Origin: Pseudoselenomonas ruminis
GTDB taxonomy: Bacteria; Bacillota; Negativicutes; Selenomonadales; Selenomonadaceae
Assembly: GCF_008271295.1 (NCBI RefSeq)
Contig: NZ_VTOY01000001.1
Coordinates: 620,001-684,000 of the forward strand
DNA: 64,000 bases
Direction of reading: 5' to 3'
Shown: positions 33,588 to 42,492 of the stretch, piece by piece
Numbering within the stretch: position 1 is the first letter of the stretch
Layout of the letters: each line of letters starts with the position of its first letter
Program-made: the position numbers and the translations under genes
The notes under the pieces: model-generated
The model's input: only the letters and a program-made list of their open reading frames with translations
What the model was told of the DNA's origin: nothing
Database searches by the model: none

Positions 33588-34507
33588 CAGGTAACCCTCC
33601 TTTTTCCAATGCGGCGTACCAAAAGCATCATCGCCAGCGAAAGCAGCAGCAGGACAAACGCCATCAAGAATAGCGCATTCCCCCAGACAGAGCCAAACGG
33701 CGTATTGCCCATTTCCACGACAATATTACTCGTAAGCGTCGCCGTGGGCGTAAACAGCGATGTTATAAGCTGCGGCGTATTGCCAATAAGCATCTGCACG
33801 GCCATCGTTTCGCCTATGGCTCTTGCCATAGCCAGCACCACTGCGGTCAATATTCCTGGCGCGGCGGCGGGCAAGACGACGTGCCATACTGTCTGCCACC
33901 AGGTTGCCCCCAAGGCCAGGCTTGCCTCCTCCATCGACGGCTCTACTGCCTGTATCGCATCCATGCTGATTGCTATTATCGTCGGCAAGACCATGAGGGA
34001 AAGTACGAGCGCAGCCGCCAGTACGCCAAAGCCTGTCGCACTGCCAAAGGTTTCACGCAAGAATGGCACCAGCACCACCAGGCCAGTGTAGCCATATACG
34101 ACCGAAGGAATCGCTGCATAGATATCGATTGCCGGCCGCATAACAGCCTGCAGCCCTTTGGGCGCCACCTTTGCCATGAAGATTGCTCCCATAAGCCCCA
34201 CAGGCGCTCCGATAAGGATTGCCAGCAGCGTTGACCAGAACGACCCCAGGATAAAAAACAACGCGCCATACTTTCCTGCAAGTGGATCCCACTGCCCCGA
34301 AAAGAAGAATTCCAGCGGGCTGACCACGGCAAATGTTTGTAGGCCCTGCTTGCCCACGAAAAAGATAATCGCAAAAATCACGATGGTCATCAATGCGGCC
34401 GCTGCGATAAAGAAACAGCGCCCACACCTATCGTAAAACAGCCTGCGCCGATGGCCATTATCCACTTCCTTTGCCGCCACTTTACTGACGGCTGCTGCCT
34501 GTTTCAT
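33587..34507 (-). CDS. pstC: Phosphate ABC transporter permease PstC
   Basis: 306 residues. An amphipathic N terminus, six helices and the coupling loop MEEASLALGATWWQTVWHVVLPAAAPGILT. YGYTGLVVLVPFL and GLMGAIFMAKVAP are typical of PstC. It starts 15 bases after pstS with AGGAGGC upstream. Confidence 0.95.
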   Translation of the reverse strand: MKQAAAVSKVAAKEVDNGHRRRLFYDRCGRCFFIAAAALMTIVIFAIIFFVGKQGLQTFAVVSPLEFFFSGQWDPLAGKYGALFFILGSFWSTLLAILIGAPVGLMGAIFMAKVAPKGLQAVMRPAIDIYAAIPSVVYGYTGLVVLVPFLRETFGSATGFGVLAAALVLSLMVLPTIIAISMDAIQAVEPSMEEASLALGATWWQTVWHVVLPAAAPGILTAVVLAMARAIGETMAVQMLIGNTPQLITSLFTPTATLTSNIVVEMGNTPFGSVWGNALFLMAFVLLLLSLAMMLLVRRIGKRRVT

Positions 34508-34522
34508 GCCTGCCTCCTGTAA

Positions 34523-35386
34523 TCAGTGTTTGAGCTTGCTGATGGGAATAAAGCCCAGCTTTTCCACCTGCGTGTTCTGGAATTCCTCGCTGAGGATATA
34601 GTCAATAAAGGCTTTGACCGGACCTTCCGCCTCTCCCTTCGTATACAGGTGACCATAGCCAACGATTGGATATTTCCCAGCGATGACATTCTGTGCCGAG
34701 TATTCCACACCATCAAACTTCAAGACCTTGACGCTGCCATCGGCATAAGGCGCATCCACATAGCCGACAGCCCCCGGTGTATTGCTGACAACTGCCCTTA
34801 CGGCCCCATTGGAATCCTGGATGATTGCGTTATCCGTAAAGGACTGGCCTGCAAGCACTACCTCGCTGATGGTCGCGCGCGACCCGGAGGATTTCGCACG
34901 ATGAATCAGCGTAATCTCTTGGTCCGCGCCGCCCACCATTTTCCAGTTGGTGATTTTTCCCGTCAAGATATCCACCACCTGCTGTTTGGTGAGATTGTCG
35001 ACGGTATTCGCCTTGTCAACGATAAAGACAAAAGGCTCGACAACGACTTTGTGGTCGACCAGACCTTTATCCTTGTACGCATCGGGCAGGTTGACATCAG
35101 AGCTGCCAATCTGTACGGCGCCTTCAGCCACCTGATTCATTCCGGTAAAAGAACCACCGCCAGCAATACTTACGGTCACGTTTTCATGTTTCTCCTGAAA
35201 TACCTCCTGCGCGGGCTTTAAGAGCGGCAACAGCGCCGTAGAGCCCGAGACTGAGACTTTGCCCGTTACCGCAGCGGTTCCTTCCCCACTGCCATCTGAC
35301 TGCACGCCACCACAGCCTGCCAGCAGCATCGCCATCCCCATAGCCACCATTCCCATCGAAATCATCTTTTTCGTCTTATTAAACAT
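34523..35386 (-). CDS. pstS: Phosphate-binding lipoprotein PstS
   Basis: 287 residues. Signal peptide with lipobox LLAGC (Cys 25) so it is lipid-anchored on the outer face of the inner membrane. Phosphate-binding segments SGSTALLPLL, GGGSFTGMNQ, GSSDVNLPD and HRAKSSGSRAT are in order. It delivers inorganic phosphate to PstCA. GGAGGGAG precedes the ATG, and a three-repeat Pho box lies about 85-110 bases upstream, so it is expected to be induced by phosphate starvation through PhoB. Confidence 0.95.
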   Translation of the reverse strand: MFNKTKKMISMGMVAMGMAMLLAGCGGVQSDGSGEGTAAVTGKVSVSGSTALLPLLKPAQEVFQEKHENVTVSIAGGGSFTGMNQVAEGAVQIGSSDVNLPDAYKDKGLVDHKVVVEPFVFIVDKANTVDNLTKQQVVDILTGKITNWKMVGGADQEITLIHRAKSSGSRATISEVVLAGQSFTDNAIIQDSNGAVRAVVSNTPGAVGYVDAPYADGSVKVLKFDGVEYSAQNVIAGKYPIVGYGHLYTKGEAEGPVKAFIDYILSEEFQNTQVEKLGFIPISKLKH

Positions 35387-35468
35387 TTTTCTCCCTCCAA
35401 CCTGATATCAATAGCCGAAAACATCCGTCTTCGTTCTCCTCTATCCTATCAAGCACAAAGGCATTGAT

Positions 35469-35496
35469 TGTTGTGCCTTTGTTAATTCTTTGTAAA
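35469..35496 (-). promoter_or_regulatory. Pho box upstream of pstS (and divergent phoR)
   Basis: On the minus strand TTTACA, TTAACA and ACAACA hexamers repeat at exactly 11-base intervals (35491-35496, 35480-35485, 35469-35474), matching the TTNACA repeats of Firmicute Pho boxes. It lies in the spacer shared by pstS and phoR. Confidence 0.75.
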
Positions 35497-35560
35497 AACG
35501 CGCTCTGCCGCTGCGCTTTGTGCTAGAATGGACATAAATTATTGGAAAGGATGATGACTT

Positions 35561-37363
35561 TTGCTGTTTCAATCCCGCATCACACGCCGTTTCCTCGCGT
35601 CTTTCCTATTAGCCTCGCTTACCGCACTTACGATCACAGGCTTATTCCTGTTGCAGTATTTCCATTCTTACACCATGCAAAAGGAGCAGGAGGCTCTCGT
35701 GCTCAATGCGCAGATTATCGAGCAGACGCTCGCAGCTCAAAAACAGCAGGACTCACGCCAGTTTGCCAGTCTCCTGCAGCAGCTTAGCGACAACACGGGC
35801 CTTCGCATTACCATCCTAAGCGTCGACGGCACCGTGCTCATGGATACCTCAGAACCGGCGGCAAAACTCGACAACCATTTCGAGCGGCAGGAAGTCCAGC
35901 AGGCTTTAGCCCACGAATATGGCACAGCCGTCCGCTATAGTGACACGCTTTTGGAAAACCGCATGTATGTAGCCATCCCCGTCTATGAGGATGGCAAGCT
36001 TATCCGTATCATCCGCACCTCAAATTCCCTGGCTGCTGCCGAAGCGTCCTATCAGACCCTTGAACATGCGCTTATCACGGCCATCCTTTTAGCTGCTGCC
36101 GTCGCTTTTCTGCTGGCCGTCTGGCTGGCCAAACGGCAGGTAACTACCCTCGAGCGTCTACGAGCTGATGCGGCCATCATTGCCCATGGAAATTACAGCC
36201 ATCGCATCAACTGGCGCTCGGGTGATGAATTCGACCAGCTCATACAAACCATCAATCTGCTGACGGAAAACCTCAGCCGCACGCTTGGCGAAACAAAAGC
36301 CGAGGCCGAAAAACTCGCCTTAGTCTTAGCGCAGATGGACAATGCCGTCATGCTCATCGACAGTCAGGGCCGTATCATCGAGACCAACCGCCAGGCCCAA
36401 GAATTATTCCAGCTGAAACAGCAGGCACTCAACCGCCATAGCATCCACCTGCTCGGCAGTGCCGAAATCTCTGAAGCTGCCCAGCGCGTAAGCCATACGC
36501 AGCAGCCTGAAACGATCACCTATCAGCGCGCGGACAAGACGGCAGCCGGCACCAGTCACACCTTCACGATTTTCCTGACGCCATTTCCCAATAAGGATGC
36601 CGCACAGATTTTAGCCGTCTTCCACGATATTTCGTTATTGCAGGAAATCAACGAGCGCCAGGCAGAATTTATCAGCAACGCGGCCCATGAGCTCGGCACA
36701 CCGCTGACCGCGATTTCCGGCTTTGCCGAAACGCTTTTAGACGATGACTTCCAGCAGCCAGCAAGGACGCACCATTTTGCCCAAGTCATTTATGACCAGT
36801 CGCAGCGCATGAATCACCTGATTCAAGACCTGCTGCAGCTTGCCAGACTCGAAACGCTCAGCCACAATCGGGAACTTGCCCTGACGCCAGTTCCTGTCCT
36901 GCCTGCACTTCGCTCTGCCCTTTCCGAGCTGCAGCCCGTCTTCCATGAAAAACAGCAGACGGTCCAGTTCCCGTCTGCTGAAGATGTAACGCTAAACGAT
37001 ATGCAAATTGCCGCTGTCCCCGAACTCTTCACGCAAATCATCCGCAATCTGCTCGAAAATGCCAGCAAATACACACCGGCAGGGGGCACAATCAGCATTA
37101 CCCTCGACGCCGAGCCGCAGAGTATAACCATCCGCATCACCGACAATGGCATCGGCATTGCTCCAGAGCATCTGCCACGGATTTTTGACCGCTTCTACCG
37201 GATTGATAAAGCCCGCTCCCGCAGCACCGGCGGCAACGGCATTGGCCTGTCGCTCGTCCGCTACCTGACCGAGCTCTTCCACGGCTCCATCGAGGTTGAG
37301 AGCACCTTAGGCCAGGGCACGGTCTTCATCCTGCACTTTCCTTGTCTTAATTCCAAGTCTTAA
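35561..37363 (+). CDS. phoR: Phosphate sensor histidine kinase PhoR
   Basis: 600 residues. Two helices (about 13-35 and 170-192) bracket a periplasmic sensor; then HAMP, a PAS domain (about 250-355), HisKA with the phosphoacceptor in SNAAHELGTPLTAISGF, and HATPase with N box NLLENASKYTPAGG, DNGIGI and GGNGIGLSLV. The start codon is TTG at 35561 with AAAGGA nine bases upstream; an ATG-ATG at 35552 is in another frame. An extended -10 (TGCTAGAAT at 35521-35529) lies just upstream. It is separated from phoB and runs opposite to it, converging on phoU with only 10 bases between stops. Confidence 0.9.
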   Translation: MLFQSRITRRFLASFLLASLTALTITGLFLLQYFHSYTMQKEQEALVLNAQIIEQTLAAQKQQDSRQFASLLQQLSDNTGLRITILSVDGTVLMDTSEPAAKLDNHFERQEVQQALAHEYGTAVRYSDTLLENRMYVAIPVYEDGKLIRIIRTSNSLAAAEASYQTLEHALITAILLAAAVAFLLAVWLAKRQVTTLERLRADAAIIAHGNYSHRINWRSGDEFDQLIQTINLLTENLSRTLGETKAEAEKLALVLAQMDNAVMLIDSQGRIIETNRQAQELFQLKQQALNRHSIHLLGSAEISEAAQRVSHTQQPETITYQRADKTAAGTSHTFTIFLTPFPNKDAAQILAVFHDISLLQEINERQAEFISNAAHELGTPLTAISGFAETLLDDDFQQPARTHHFAQVIYDQSQRMNHLIQDLLQLARLETLSHNRELALTPVPVLPALRSALSELQPVFHEKQQTVQFPSAEDVTLNDMQIAAVPELFTQIIRNLLENASKYTPAGGTISITLDAEPQSITIRITDNGIGIAPEHLPRIFDRFYRIDKARSRSTGGNGIGLSLVRYLTELFHGSIEVESTLGQGTVFILHFPCLNSKS

Positions 37364-37373
37364 AGCCTTTCTA

Positions 37374-38042
37374 TCAAGCCTTGTCCTTTTTATGGATGCG
37401 CTCTGCCGTTTCCAGATAGATAACCCATTCGGCAATGTTTACGGCATGGTCGCCAATCCGCTCCAGAAAGCGCGCGATAAAGAGCAGCTGGGTAATGCGT
37501 TTTTGATGCGGTGCCTCTGTCGTCACGAATTCTGACAACGCATAAAACGTGTGCGCAAAAATCGCATCCATCTTTTTGTCCAGCTGGCGGACCTCATCGG
37601 CTAAACGAACATCATGCTCCCGATACGCCCGCATTGCCTTGGCTGCCATATCAACAGCACAAGCGCCCAGCAGCTGCACCCATTTCAGCCGCTCGTTATC
37701 AAGCAGCACACCAACATCCTGGACCGTCTTGGCGATATCATAGGCATGGTCTCCAATGCGCTCGATGTCAGTCGATATCTTAAAGCCCGCTGCAATGACA
37801 CGCAAATCATGCGCAATCGGCTGCTGCTTGGCAATAAGCAGGATGCAGCTATCCTCGATGTCAACAATCATCTCATCCAGGACATCATCGGCCAGCATTA
37901 CCTCGCGGGCAAGTTCCGTATCCCCAGCCAGCAGGGCCTCCATGGCCAGCTGCACGCCTGTGCAGGCCTTATCGCCCATCGCAGCCACTTTTTCCTGCAC
38001 GATGGCAAGTTCATGGATATATTCTTTTCGCGTCTGTTCCAT
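37374..38042 (-). CDS. phoU: Phosphate transport regulator PhoU
   Basis: 222 residues, two tandem PhoU three-helix bundles, each with the acidic metal-binding motif (IERIGDHAYDIAK and LERIGDHAVNIAE). It couples the Pst transporter to PhoR and keeps the regulon off when phosphate is plentiful. The ATG at 38042 follows the pstB stop by one base, and its ribosome site GGGAGG lies inside pstB. Confidence 0.93.
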   Translation of the reverse strand: MEQTRKEYIHELAIVQEKVAAMGDKACTGVQLAMEALLAGDTELAREVMLADDVLDEMIVDIEDSCILLIAKQQPIAHDLRVIAAGFKISTDIERIGDHAYDIAKTVQDVGVLLDNERLKWVQLLGACAVDMAAKAMRAYREHDVRLADEVRQLDKKMDAIFAHTFYALSEFVTTEAPHQKRITQLLFIARFLERIGDHAVNIAEWVIYLETAERIHKKDKA

Positions 38043-38043
38043 A

Positions 38044-38793
38044 TCAGCCAAACCTCCCGGTAATATAATCTTCCGTCTTCTTGTCATGGGGATTGGTAAA
38101 GATCGTATCGGTCACATCATGCTCGATGAGTTTTCCATTCAGAAAAAAGGCCGTATAGTCCGAGACGCGGGCCGCCTGCTGCATATTGTGCGTAACCATC
38201 ACGATGGTGTACTCCTGCTTAAGCTCCTGAACCAGCTCCTCAATCTTCATGGTCGAGATAGGATCTAGTGCCGAACACGGCTCATCCATTAAAAGCACCT
38301 CGGGCTCTACAGCCAGCACGCGGGCAATGCAGAGACGCTGCTGCTGGCCGCCCGACATGCCCATGGCCGAATCATCCAGCCGGTCTTTGACCTCCTCCCA
38401 CAATGCGGCCCGCCGCAGGCTTTTCTCCACAATCTCATCCAACCGTTTCTTATCGCTCAGCCCATGAACCCGGCAGCCATAGATGACATTTTCATAGATA
38501 GACATCGGGAATAGATTGGGCCGCTGAAACACCATGCCCACGCGTTTGCGCAGCCTGACAAGGTCCATATCGTCTGCGTAGACATTTGCCCCATCGAGTT
38601 CAATCCTGCCATCGATACGGACGCAGTCAATCAAATCATTCATGCGGTTCAGCGTCCGCAGGAACGTCGACTTGCCACACCCCGATGGGCCAATCAAGGC
38701 CATGACACGATTCCGGGGAATCTCCAACGAGACGCCAGCTAGTGCCTGCTGTTCCCCATAATAAAGATTCAGATTGCTTATTGTCATTTTCAT
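38044..38793 (-). CDS. pstB: Phosphate ABC transporter ATP-binding protein PstB
   Basis: 249 residues. Walker [11 protein letters not shown]-loop [15 protein letters not shown], signature [13 protein letters not shown], Walker [14 protein letters not shown] and H-loop VTHNMQQ are intact. [12 protein letters not shown] is a PstB hallmark. The start at 38793 follows GAGGAGG by eight bases. It forms a pair with phoU, separate from pstSCA. Confidence 0.95.
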   Translation of the reverse strand: MKMTISNLNLYYGEQQALAGVSLEIPRNRVMALIGPSGCGKSTFLRTLNRMNDLIDCVRIDGRIELDGANVYADDMDLVRLRKRVGMVFQRPNLFPMSIYENVIYGCRVHGLSDKKRLDEIVEKSLRRAALWEEVKDRLDDSAMGMSGGQQQRLCIARVLAVEPEVLLMDEPCSALDPISTMKIEELVQELKQEYTIVMVTHNMQQAARVSDYTAFFLNGKLIEHDVTDTIFTNPHDKKTEDYITGRFG

Positions 38794-38830
38794 CCTTGGC
38801 TCCTCCTCTATGCTTCGGCTAATGCAAGCA

Positions 38831-38868
38831 TAACAAAAGCGCAACCGTAACATGTTGCGCTTTTGTTA
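38831..38868 (-). terminator. Hairpin between phoB and pstB
   Basis: 15-bp inverted repeat TAACAAAAGCGCAAC / GTTGCGCTTTTGTTA. The T-run lies inside the stem, so it may terminate or attenuate transcription from phoB into pstB-phoU. Confidence 0.6.
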
Positions 38869-38876
38869 TCTTTATG

Positions 38877-39572
38877 TTAATTATGCACCGGCCGCGCAAA
38901 GCGATAGCCTACGCCGCGGATGGTCTCGATTCGCTCCGGCAGTTCATTGCTTGCTCCAAGTTTTACCCGCAAATGGCGGATATGGACATCAACCGTCCGG
39001 GTATCGCCATAGTATTCATAGCCCCAGATTCGCTCCAGCAGTTCATCCCGCGAAAAAGCCCTGCCAGGATTCGTCACGAGCAGCTTCAATAATTCAAATT
39101 CCTTTAGCGTCAGGACGAGCTCCTCGCCCTCCAGCCAAGCCTGATAGGAGGAAAAATCCATCCGCAGGCCGTCGATGGCTAACGTCTCATCCTGCGGCCC
39201 CATCTGAGCAGAACGCCGCAAAACGGCTTTCACGCGCGCCATGAGCTCACGCAGCGAAAAAGGCTTGACCACATAATCATCGGCGCCTAATTCCAGCCCT
39301 AATACCTTATCAATTTCCTCTGCCTTTGCCGTCAGCATGATGATGGGAATCCTTGCTGTCTTCTTATCCGCTTTGAGCATCCGGCACACTTCCAGCCCAT
39401 CAATCTCCGGGAGCATCAAATCAAGCAAAATAAGATCCATTTCATGAGCTTTTGCCAATGCCTCCCGGCCATTGCCTGCCGTCAATACTTCATAGCCGTG
39501 TTTTTCCAGCTGAAAGGCCAAGAGCTCCCGTATGCTCTGTTCATCGTCTACCACTAAAACCTTCATACGCAT
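38877..39572 (-). CDS. phoB: Phosphate regulon response regulator (PhoB/PhoP type)
   Basis: 231 residues, OmpR family. Receiver domain with acidic pair VVDDE, phosphoacceptor Asp in LILLDLMLP (about residue 53) and Lys in MLTAKAEE; C-terminal winged helix with TLKEFELLKLLVTNPG, RDELLERIWGY and TRTVDVHIRHLRVKL. Placement beside pstB-phoU and near phoR supports the phosphate role. The start at 39572 has GGGAAAGG five bases upstream; ATG two codons later is an alternative. Confidence 0.88.
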   Translation of the reverse strand: MRMKVLVVDDEQSIRELLAFQLEKHGYEVLTAGNGREALAKAHEMDLILLDLMLPEIDGLEVCRMLKADKKTARIPIIMLTAKAEEIDKVLGLELGADDYVVKPFSLRELMARVKAVLRRSAQMGPQDETLAIDGLRMDFSSYQAWLEGEELVLTLKEFELLKLLVTNPGRAFSRDELLERIWGYEYYGDTRTVDVHIRHLRVKLGASNELPERIETIRGVGYRFARPVHN

Positions 39573-39672
39573 CCCAGCCTTTCCCATGCTAACGCTAAAA
39601 CCTCAGGCACCAATACGACAATCATCTACTCACAGGATAAAGCATATCGCCTGAACTGTCCAGCCCAAACAA

Positions 39673-39716
39673 AATAGCGGCTCAACATGATTGGCATAAA
39701 CACGTCAAGCCGCTAT
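39673..39716 (-). terminator. Terminator of trpB
   Basis: ATAGCGGCTTGAC / GTTGAGCCGCTAT stem (one mismatch, long loop) followed on the minus strand by TTTTGTTT. Confidence 0.75.
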
Positions 39717-39796
39717 AAACGAATCATCATTTCGTTGTAGCCAAAAGTCCATTACCGCCCGTCATTATGGATGGCGGCAACGGATAATTTGACTTA

Positions 39797-41020
39797 TCAT
39801 TTAAAGTCACGGTATTTTTCCCCAAAGCCATAATGCTCGATAACGTAATCGAGGTCCTTATCGCCGCGGCCGCTGAGGTTGACCAGGATAGACCCCGTCT
39901 TCATCTCCTTGGCACGCCGCATCGCATAGGCGACCGCATGCGCACTTTCGAGCGCCGGAATGATGCCTTCGTAGCGGGAAAGTTTGAAGAACGCGTCGAT
40001 TGCCTCCTCATCGGTAACCGAATCATATTTCACGCGGCCTTCCTCACGGAGGAGCGCATGCTCGGGGCCGACCGAAGGATAGTCAAGGCCGCTGGCCACC
40101 GAATAAACTGGTGCCGGGTCGCCATTTTCATCTTTTAACATAATGCTGTCAAAACCATGCATAACGCCCTCGGAACCATAAGTCATCGACGCCGCATGGT
40201 CGCCCATTTTGCTGCCGCGGCCCAACGGTTCAACGCCCACGATTTCCACCGGGTCATTTAAAAACGGGACAAACATGCCAATGGAGTTGCTGCCGCCGCC
40301 CACGCAGGCGGTTACAACATCCGGCAAAAAGCCCATCATTTCCTGGAACTGCTCTCTGGCCTCAATGCCTACGATGGTCTGAAAATCCCTCACCATAAGT
40401 GGGAACGGATGCGGGCCAACGGCTGACCCGATGCAGTAGATGGTATCCTTGTAATTCTCCAGATAATCTTCAAAGGCAGCATCAACGGCCTCTTTCAAGG
40501 TCTTTAACCCATGGGTTACTGGCACGACGTTTGCTCCAAGGATTTTCATACGGGCCACATTGGGGGCCTGTTTTTTTATATCCACCTCACCCATGTAGAT
40601 GGTGCAGTCCAGCCCGAAAAACGCCGCCGCCGTTGCTAAGGCTACGCCATGCTGACCAGCACCCGTTTCGGCGATAATGCGCTTCTTGCCCATGAACTTA
40701 GCGAGCAGTCCTTCGCCCATGCAATGATTGAGTTTATGCGCCCCCGTATGATTGAGGTCCTCGCGTTTTAAATAAATCTGGCAGTTGCCCAGTTTTCGCG
40801 AAAGCCGTTCACAATGATAAACCGGCGTCGGCCGCCCCTGAAACTCCTTGCGGATTCTTCGCAGCTCATTGACAAACTGCGAAGAATGACAGATGGTCAT
40901 ATACGCCTGGGTGATTTCTTCAAACGCCGGAACGAGCTTTTCCGGCAAATACGCTCCACCGAACTTGCCAAAACGCCCCTCCGCATTCGGATATTGTTTC
41001 AAGTATGTCGAAAAATCCAT
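39797..41020 (-). CDS. trpB: Tryptophan synthase beta chain
   Basis: 407 residues. PLP-dependent enzyme that joins indole and serine. Motifs: [25 protein letters not shown], the PLP lysine in [23 protein letters not shown], phosphate-binding VGGGSNSIG and [12 protein letters not shown]. It has the length and features of the standard TrpB1 type that normally works with TrpA, yet no trpA or other trp gene is near. TrpB also occurs alone as an indole salvage enzyme. Start at 41020, five bases after GAGGAGG. Confidence 0.92.
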   Translation of the reverse strand: MDFSTYLKQYPNAEGRFGKFGGAYLPEKLVPAFEEITQAYMTICHSSQFVNELRRIRKEFQGRPTPVYHCERLSRKLGNCQIYLKREDLNHTGAHKLNHCMGEGLLAKFMGKKRIIAETGAGQHGVALATAAAFFGLDCTIYMGEVDIKKQAPNVARMKILGANVVPVTHGLKTLKEAVDAAFEDYLENYKDTIYCIGSAVGPHPFPLMVRDFQTIVGIEAREQFQEMMGFLPDVVTACVGGGSNSIGMFVPFLNDPVEIVGVEPLGRGSKMGDHAASMTYGSEGVMHGFDSIMLKDENGDPAPVYSVASGLDYPSVGPEHALLREEGRVKYDSVTDEEAIDAFFKLSRYEGIIPALESAHAVAYAMRRAKEMKTGSILVNLSGRGDKDLDYVIEHYGFGEKYRDFK

Positions 41021-41094
41021 AAGAACCTCCTCATAATACCCCCGTACAGGGAAAATCGCTATTTTTTTCAACAGGCGAATCATTCAAAACAAGT

Positions 41095-41122
41095 GCCGCA
41101 GATTGAGTTGTCAATCTGCGGC
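41095..41122. terminator. Terminator after the ASCH-like gene
   Basis: 11-bp stem GCCGCAGATTG / CAATCTGCGGC with a six-base loop; the minus strand continues ACTTGTTTTG. Confidence 0.7.
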
Positions 41123-41150
41123 GCTTCTATATTTTTATCGCGATAACAAA

Positions 41151-41504
41151 TTACAAATCCTCATGTACCTCAGTGAAGTAGATTACCGTCACGGTATCTT
41201 CCATAAGGATGCGGCGTTTGTAGATTTTTTCGAAATCTGCCACGAGTTCTTCTTTCGAATTGATTTCCGGATTCTGGTGACCGAGGTCATTAGAAGTCAG
41301 GGTTCCCATCGTCTTTACCCGCACCTTGTCGAGATAGGCGGAATAAAGTTTATGTTTGGGCTCGCCTTTTTTGCCCGTGGTAATCCATACGACAGAGCCT
41401 TCCGGATAAAGTTTGGATACATCGCCAAGACGTACCGTACAGTTTTTCGTGCGTTCCATGAGCATTTTCTTGTGTTTTGCTGCCTGGAAGTTCAATGCCA
41501 TCAT
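41151..41504 (-). CDS. Small ASCH-like putative RNA-binding protein
   Basis: 117 residues. MALNFQAAKHKKMLMERTKN followed by TVRLGD, VVWITTGKK and a C-terminal DTVTVIYFTEV is suggestive of the ASCH fold (beta-barrel related to PUA, often RNA-binding), where KxxT-R-GD near the N terminus is typical. I am not certain of the family. GGAG is nine bases before the ATG at 41504. Monocistronic. Confidence 0.6.
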   Translation of the reverse strand: MMALNFQAAKHKKMLMERTKNCTVRLGDVSKLYPEGSVVWITTGKKGEPKHKLYSAYLDKVRVKTMGTLTSNDLGHQNPEINSKEELVADFEKIYKRRILMEDTVTVIYFTEVHEDL

Positions 41505-41741
41505 ACTTAAGCACTCCAATCTACCCTTGTTCCTAGTTGTCACTTATTACATATAATCTATGAATATTATTATATGTTCTTTTAATTATAGCAAATCTCC
41601 TGCCAGAAAGAAAACTTTTTCTGTAACTTTGTAAACATCCCTGTTCTATCGGCTCATATACCAAGGGAACATGTTCTTTATACGGGAAATATGATAGAAT
41701 AGAACGAGAATTTCGTTATGCGTCTTTAAGGAGGTTTTATT

Positions 41742-42455
41742 ATGAACTGCAAGCGCATCGCTTTTGTTTTTATGGCTCTTACGCTTTTCGTAACGAGTAT
41801 TGCCGCCGCTGCCCCCGCGGCAAATAACGCGCCAACGTTATCCGTTGATGGCGAGGGAACGGGCATCGCGGCGCCGGACCGCGCTACGGTCACCATCGGC
41901 GTGACATCACAAGCTGCCGATGCCGGCAAGGCGCAAAGCAGCAATGCTTTGACCACCGAGCAGGTCAATAAGGCAATCAAAGCACTCGGTATTGAGGCCA
42001 AAGATATCCAAACCAACAATTATTCGTTCCGCCCCAATTACCGCACGTCGGATAACCGCCGCCACGAAATCAGCGGCTATACGGTAAACAATTCCATCAT
42101 TGTCATCGTCCGCGATATCAACAAGACCGGTAAGGTCATCGATGCCGCCTTAAATGCCGGTGCCAACGAAATCCATTCGCTGGACTTTGCCGCCAGCAAT
42201 ACGCAGGCAATCCGCAAGGAAGCGCTGACAAAGGCCGTGCAGGATGCGCGCGATAAGGCTGACATCTTGGCCCAAGGCCTTGGCAAACGCATCATCGGCA
42301 TCAAGAACGTGTCCGAAAGCACCGGCTATCTCGAATCGCGCCGCTATGACAACGCCATGCTCGCCGCCTCCAAGACTGCCGCTGCCACGACAATTGAGCC
42401 GGGCATTTTGTCGCTCACGGCCCGCGTCCATATCGACTATATTCTCGAAAATTAA
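41742..42455 (+). CDS. SIMPL-domain (DUF541) exported protein
   Basis: 237 residues. Signal peptide (MNCKRIAFVFMALTLFVTS, cleavage likely after AAA near residue 24), then one SIMPL domain with LSVDGEGTGIAAPDRATVTIGV at the start, YTVNNSIIVIVRDI and the QDARDKADILAQGLGK helix. Relatives are periplasmic or outer-membrane-associated proteins of oxidative or kinase-signalling roles that are not well defined. AAGGAGG precedes the ATG. It is followed 37 bases later by an acyltransferase gene. Confidence 0.85.
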   Translation: MNCKRIAFVFMALTLFVTSIAAAAPAANNAPTLSVDGEGTGIAAPDRATVTIGVTSQAADAGKAQSSNALTTEQVNKAIKALGIEAKDIQTNNYSFRPNYRTSDNRRHEISGYTVNNSIIVIVRDINKTGKVIDAALNAGANEIHSLDFAASNTQAIRKEALTKAVQDARDKADILAQGLGKRIIGIKNVSESTGYLESRRYDNAMLAASKTAAATTIEPGILSLTARVHIDYILEN

Positions 42456-42492
42456 TCGCAACATTTCTTTACAGTAAGGAGTTTTTTATCTC

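Noticed and set aside
41667-41676. GAACATGTTC as an SOS (LexA) box
   Set aside because: The spacer between half sites is two bases; Gram-positive LexA boxes need four.
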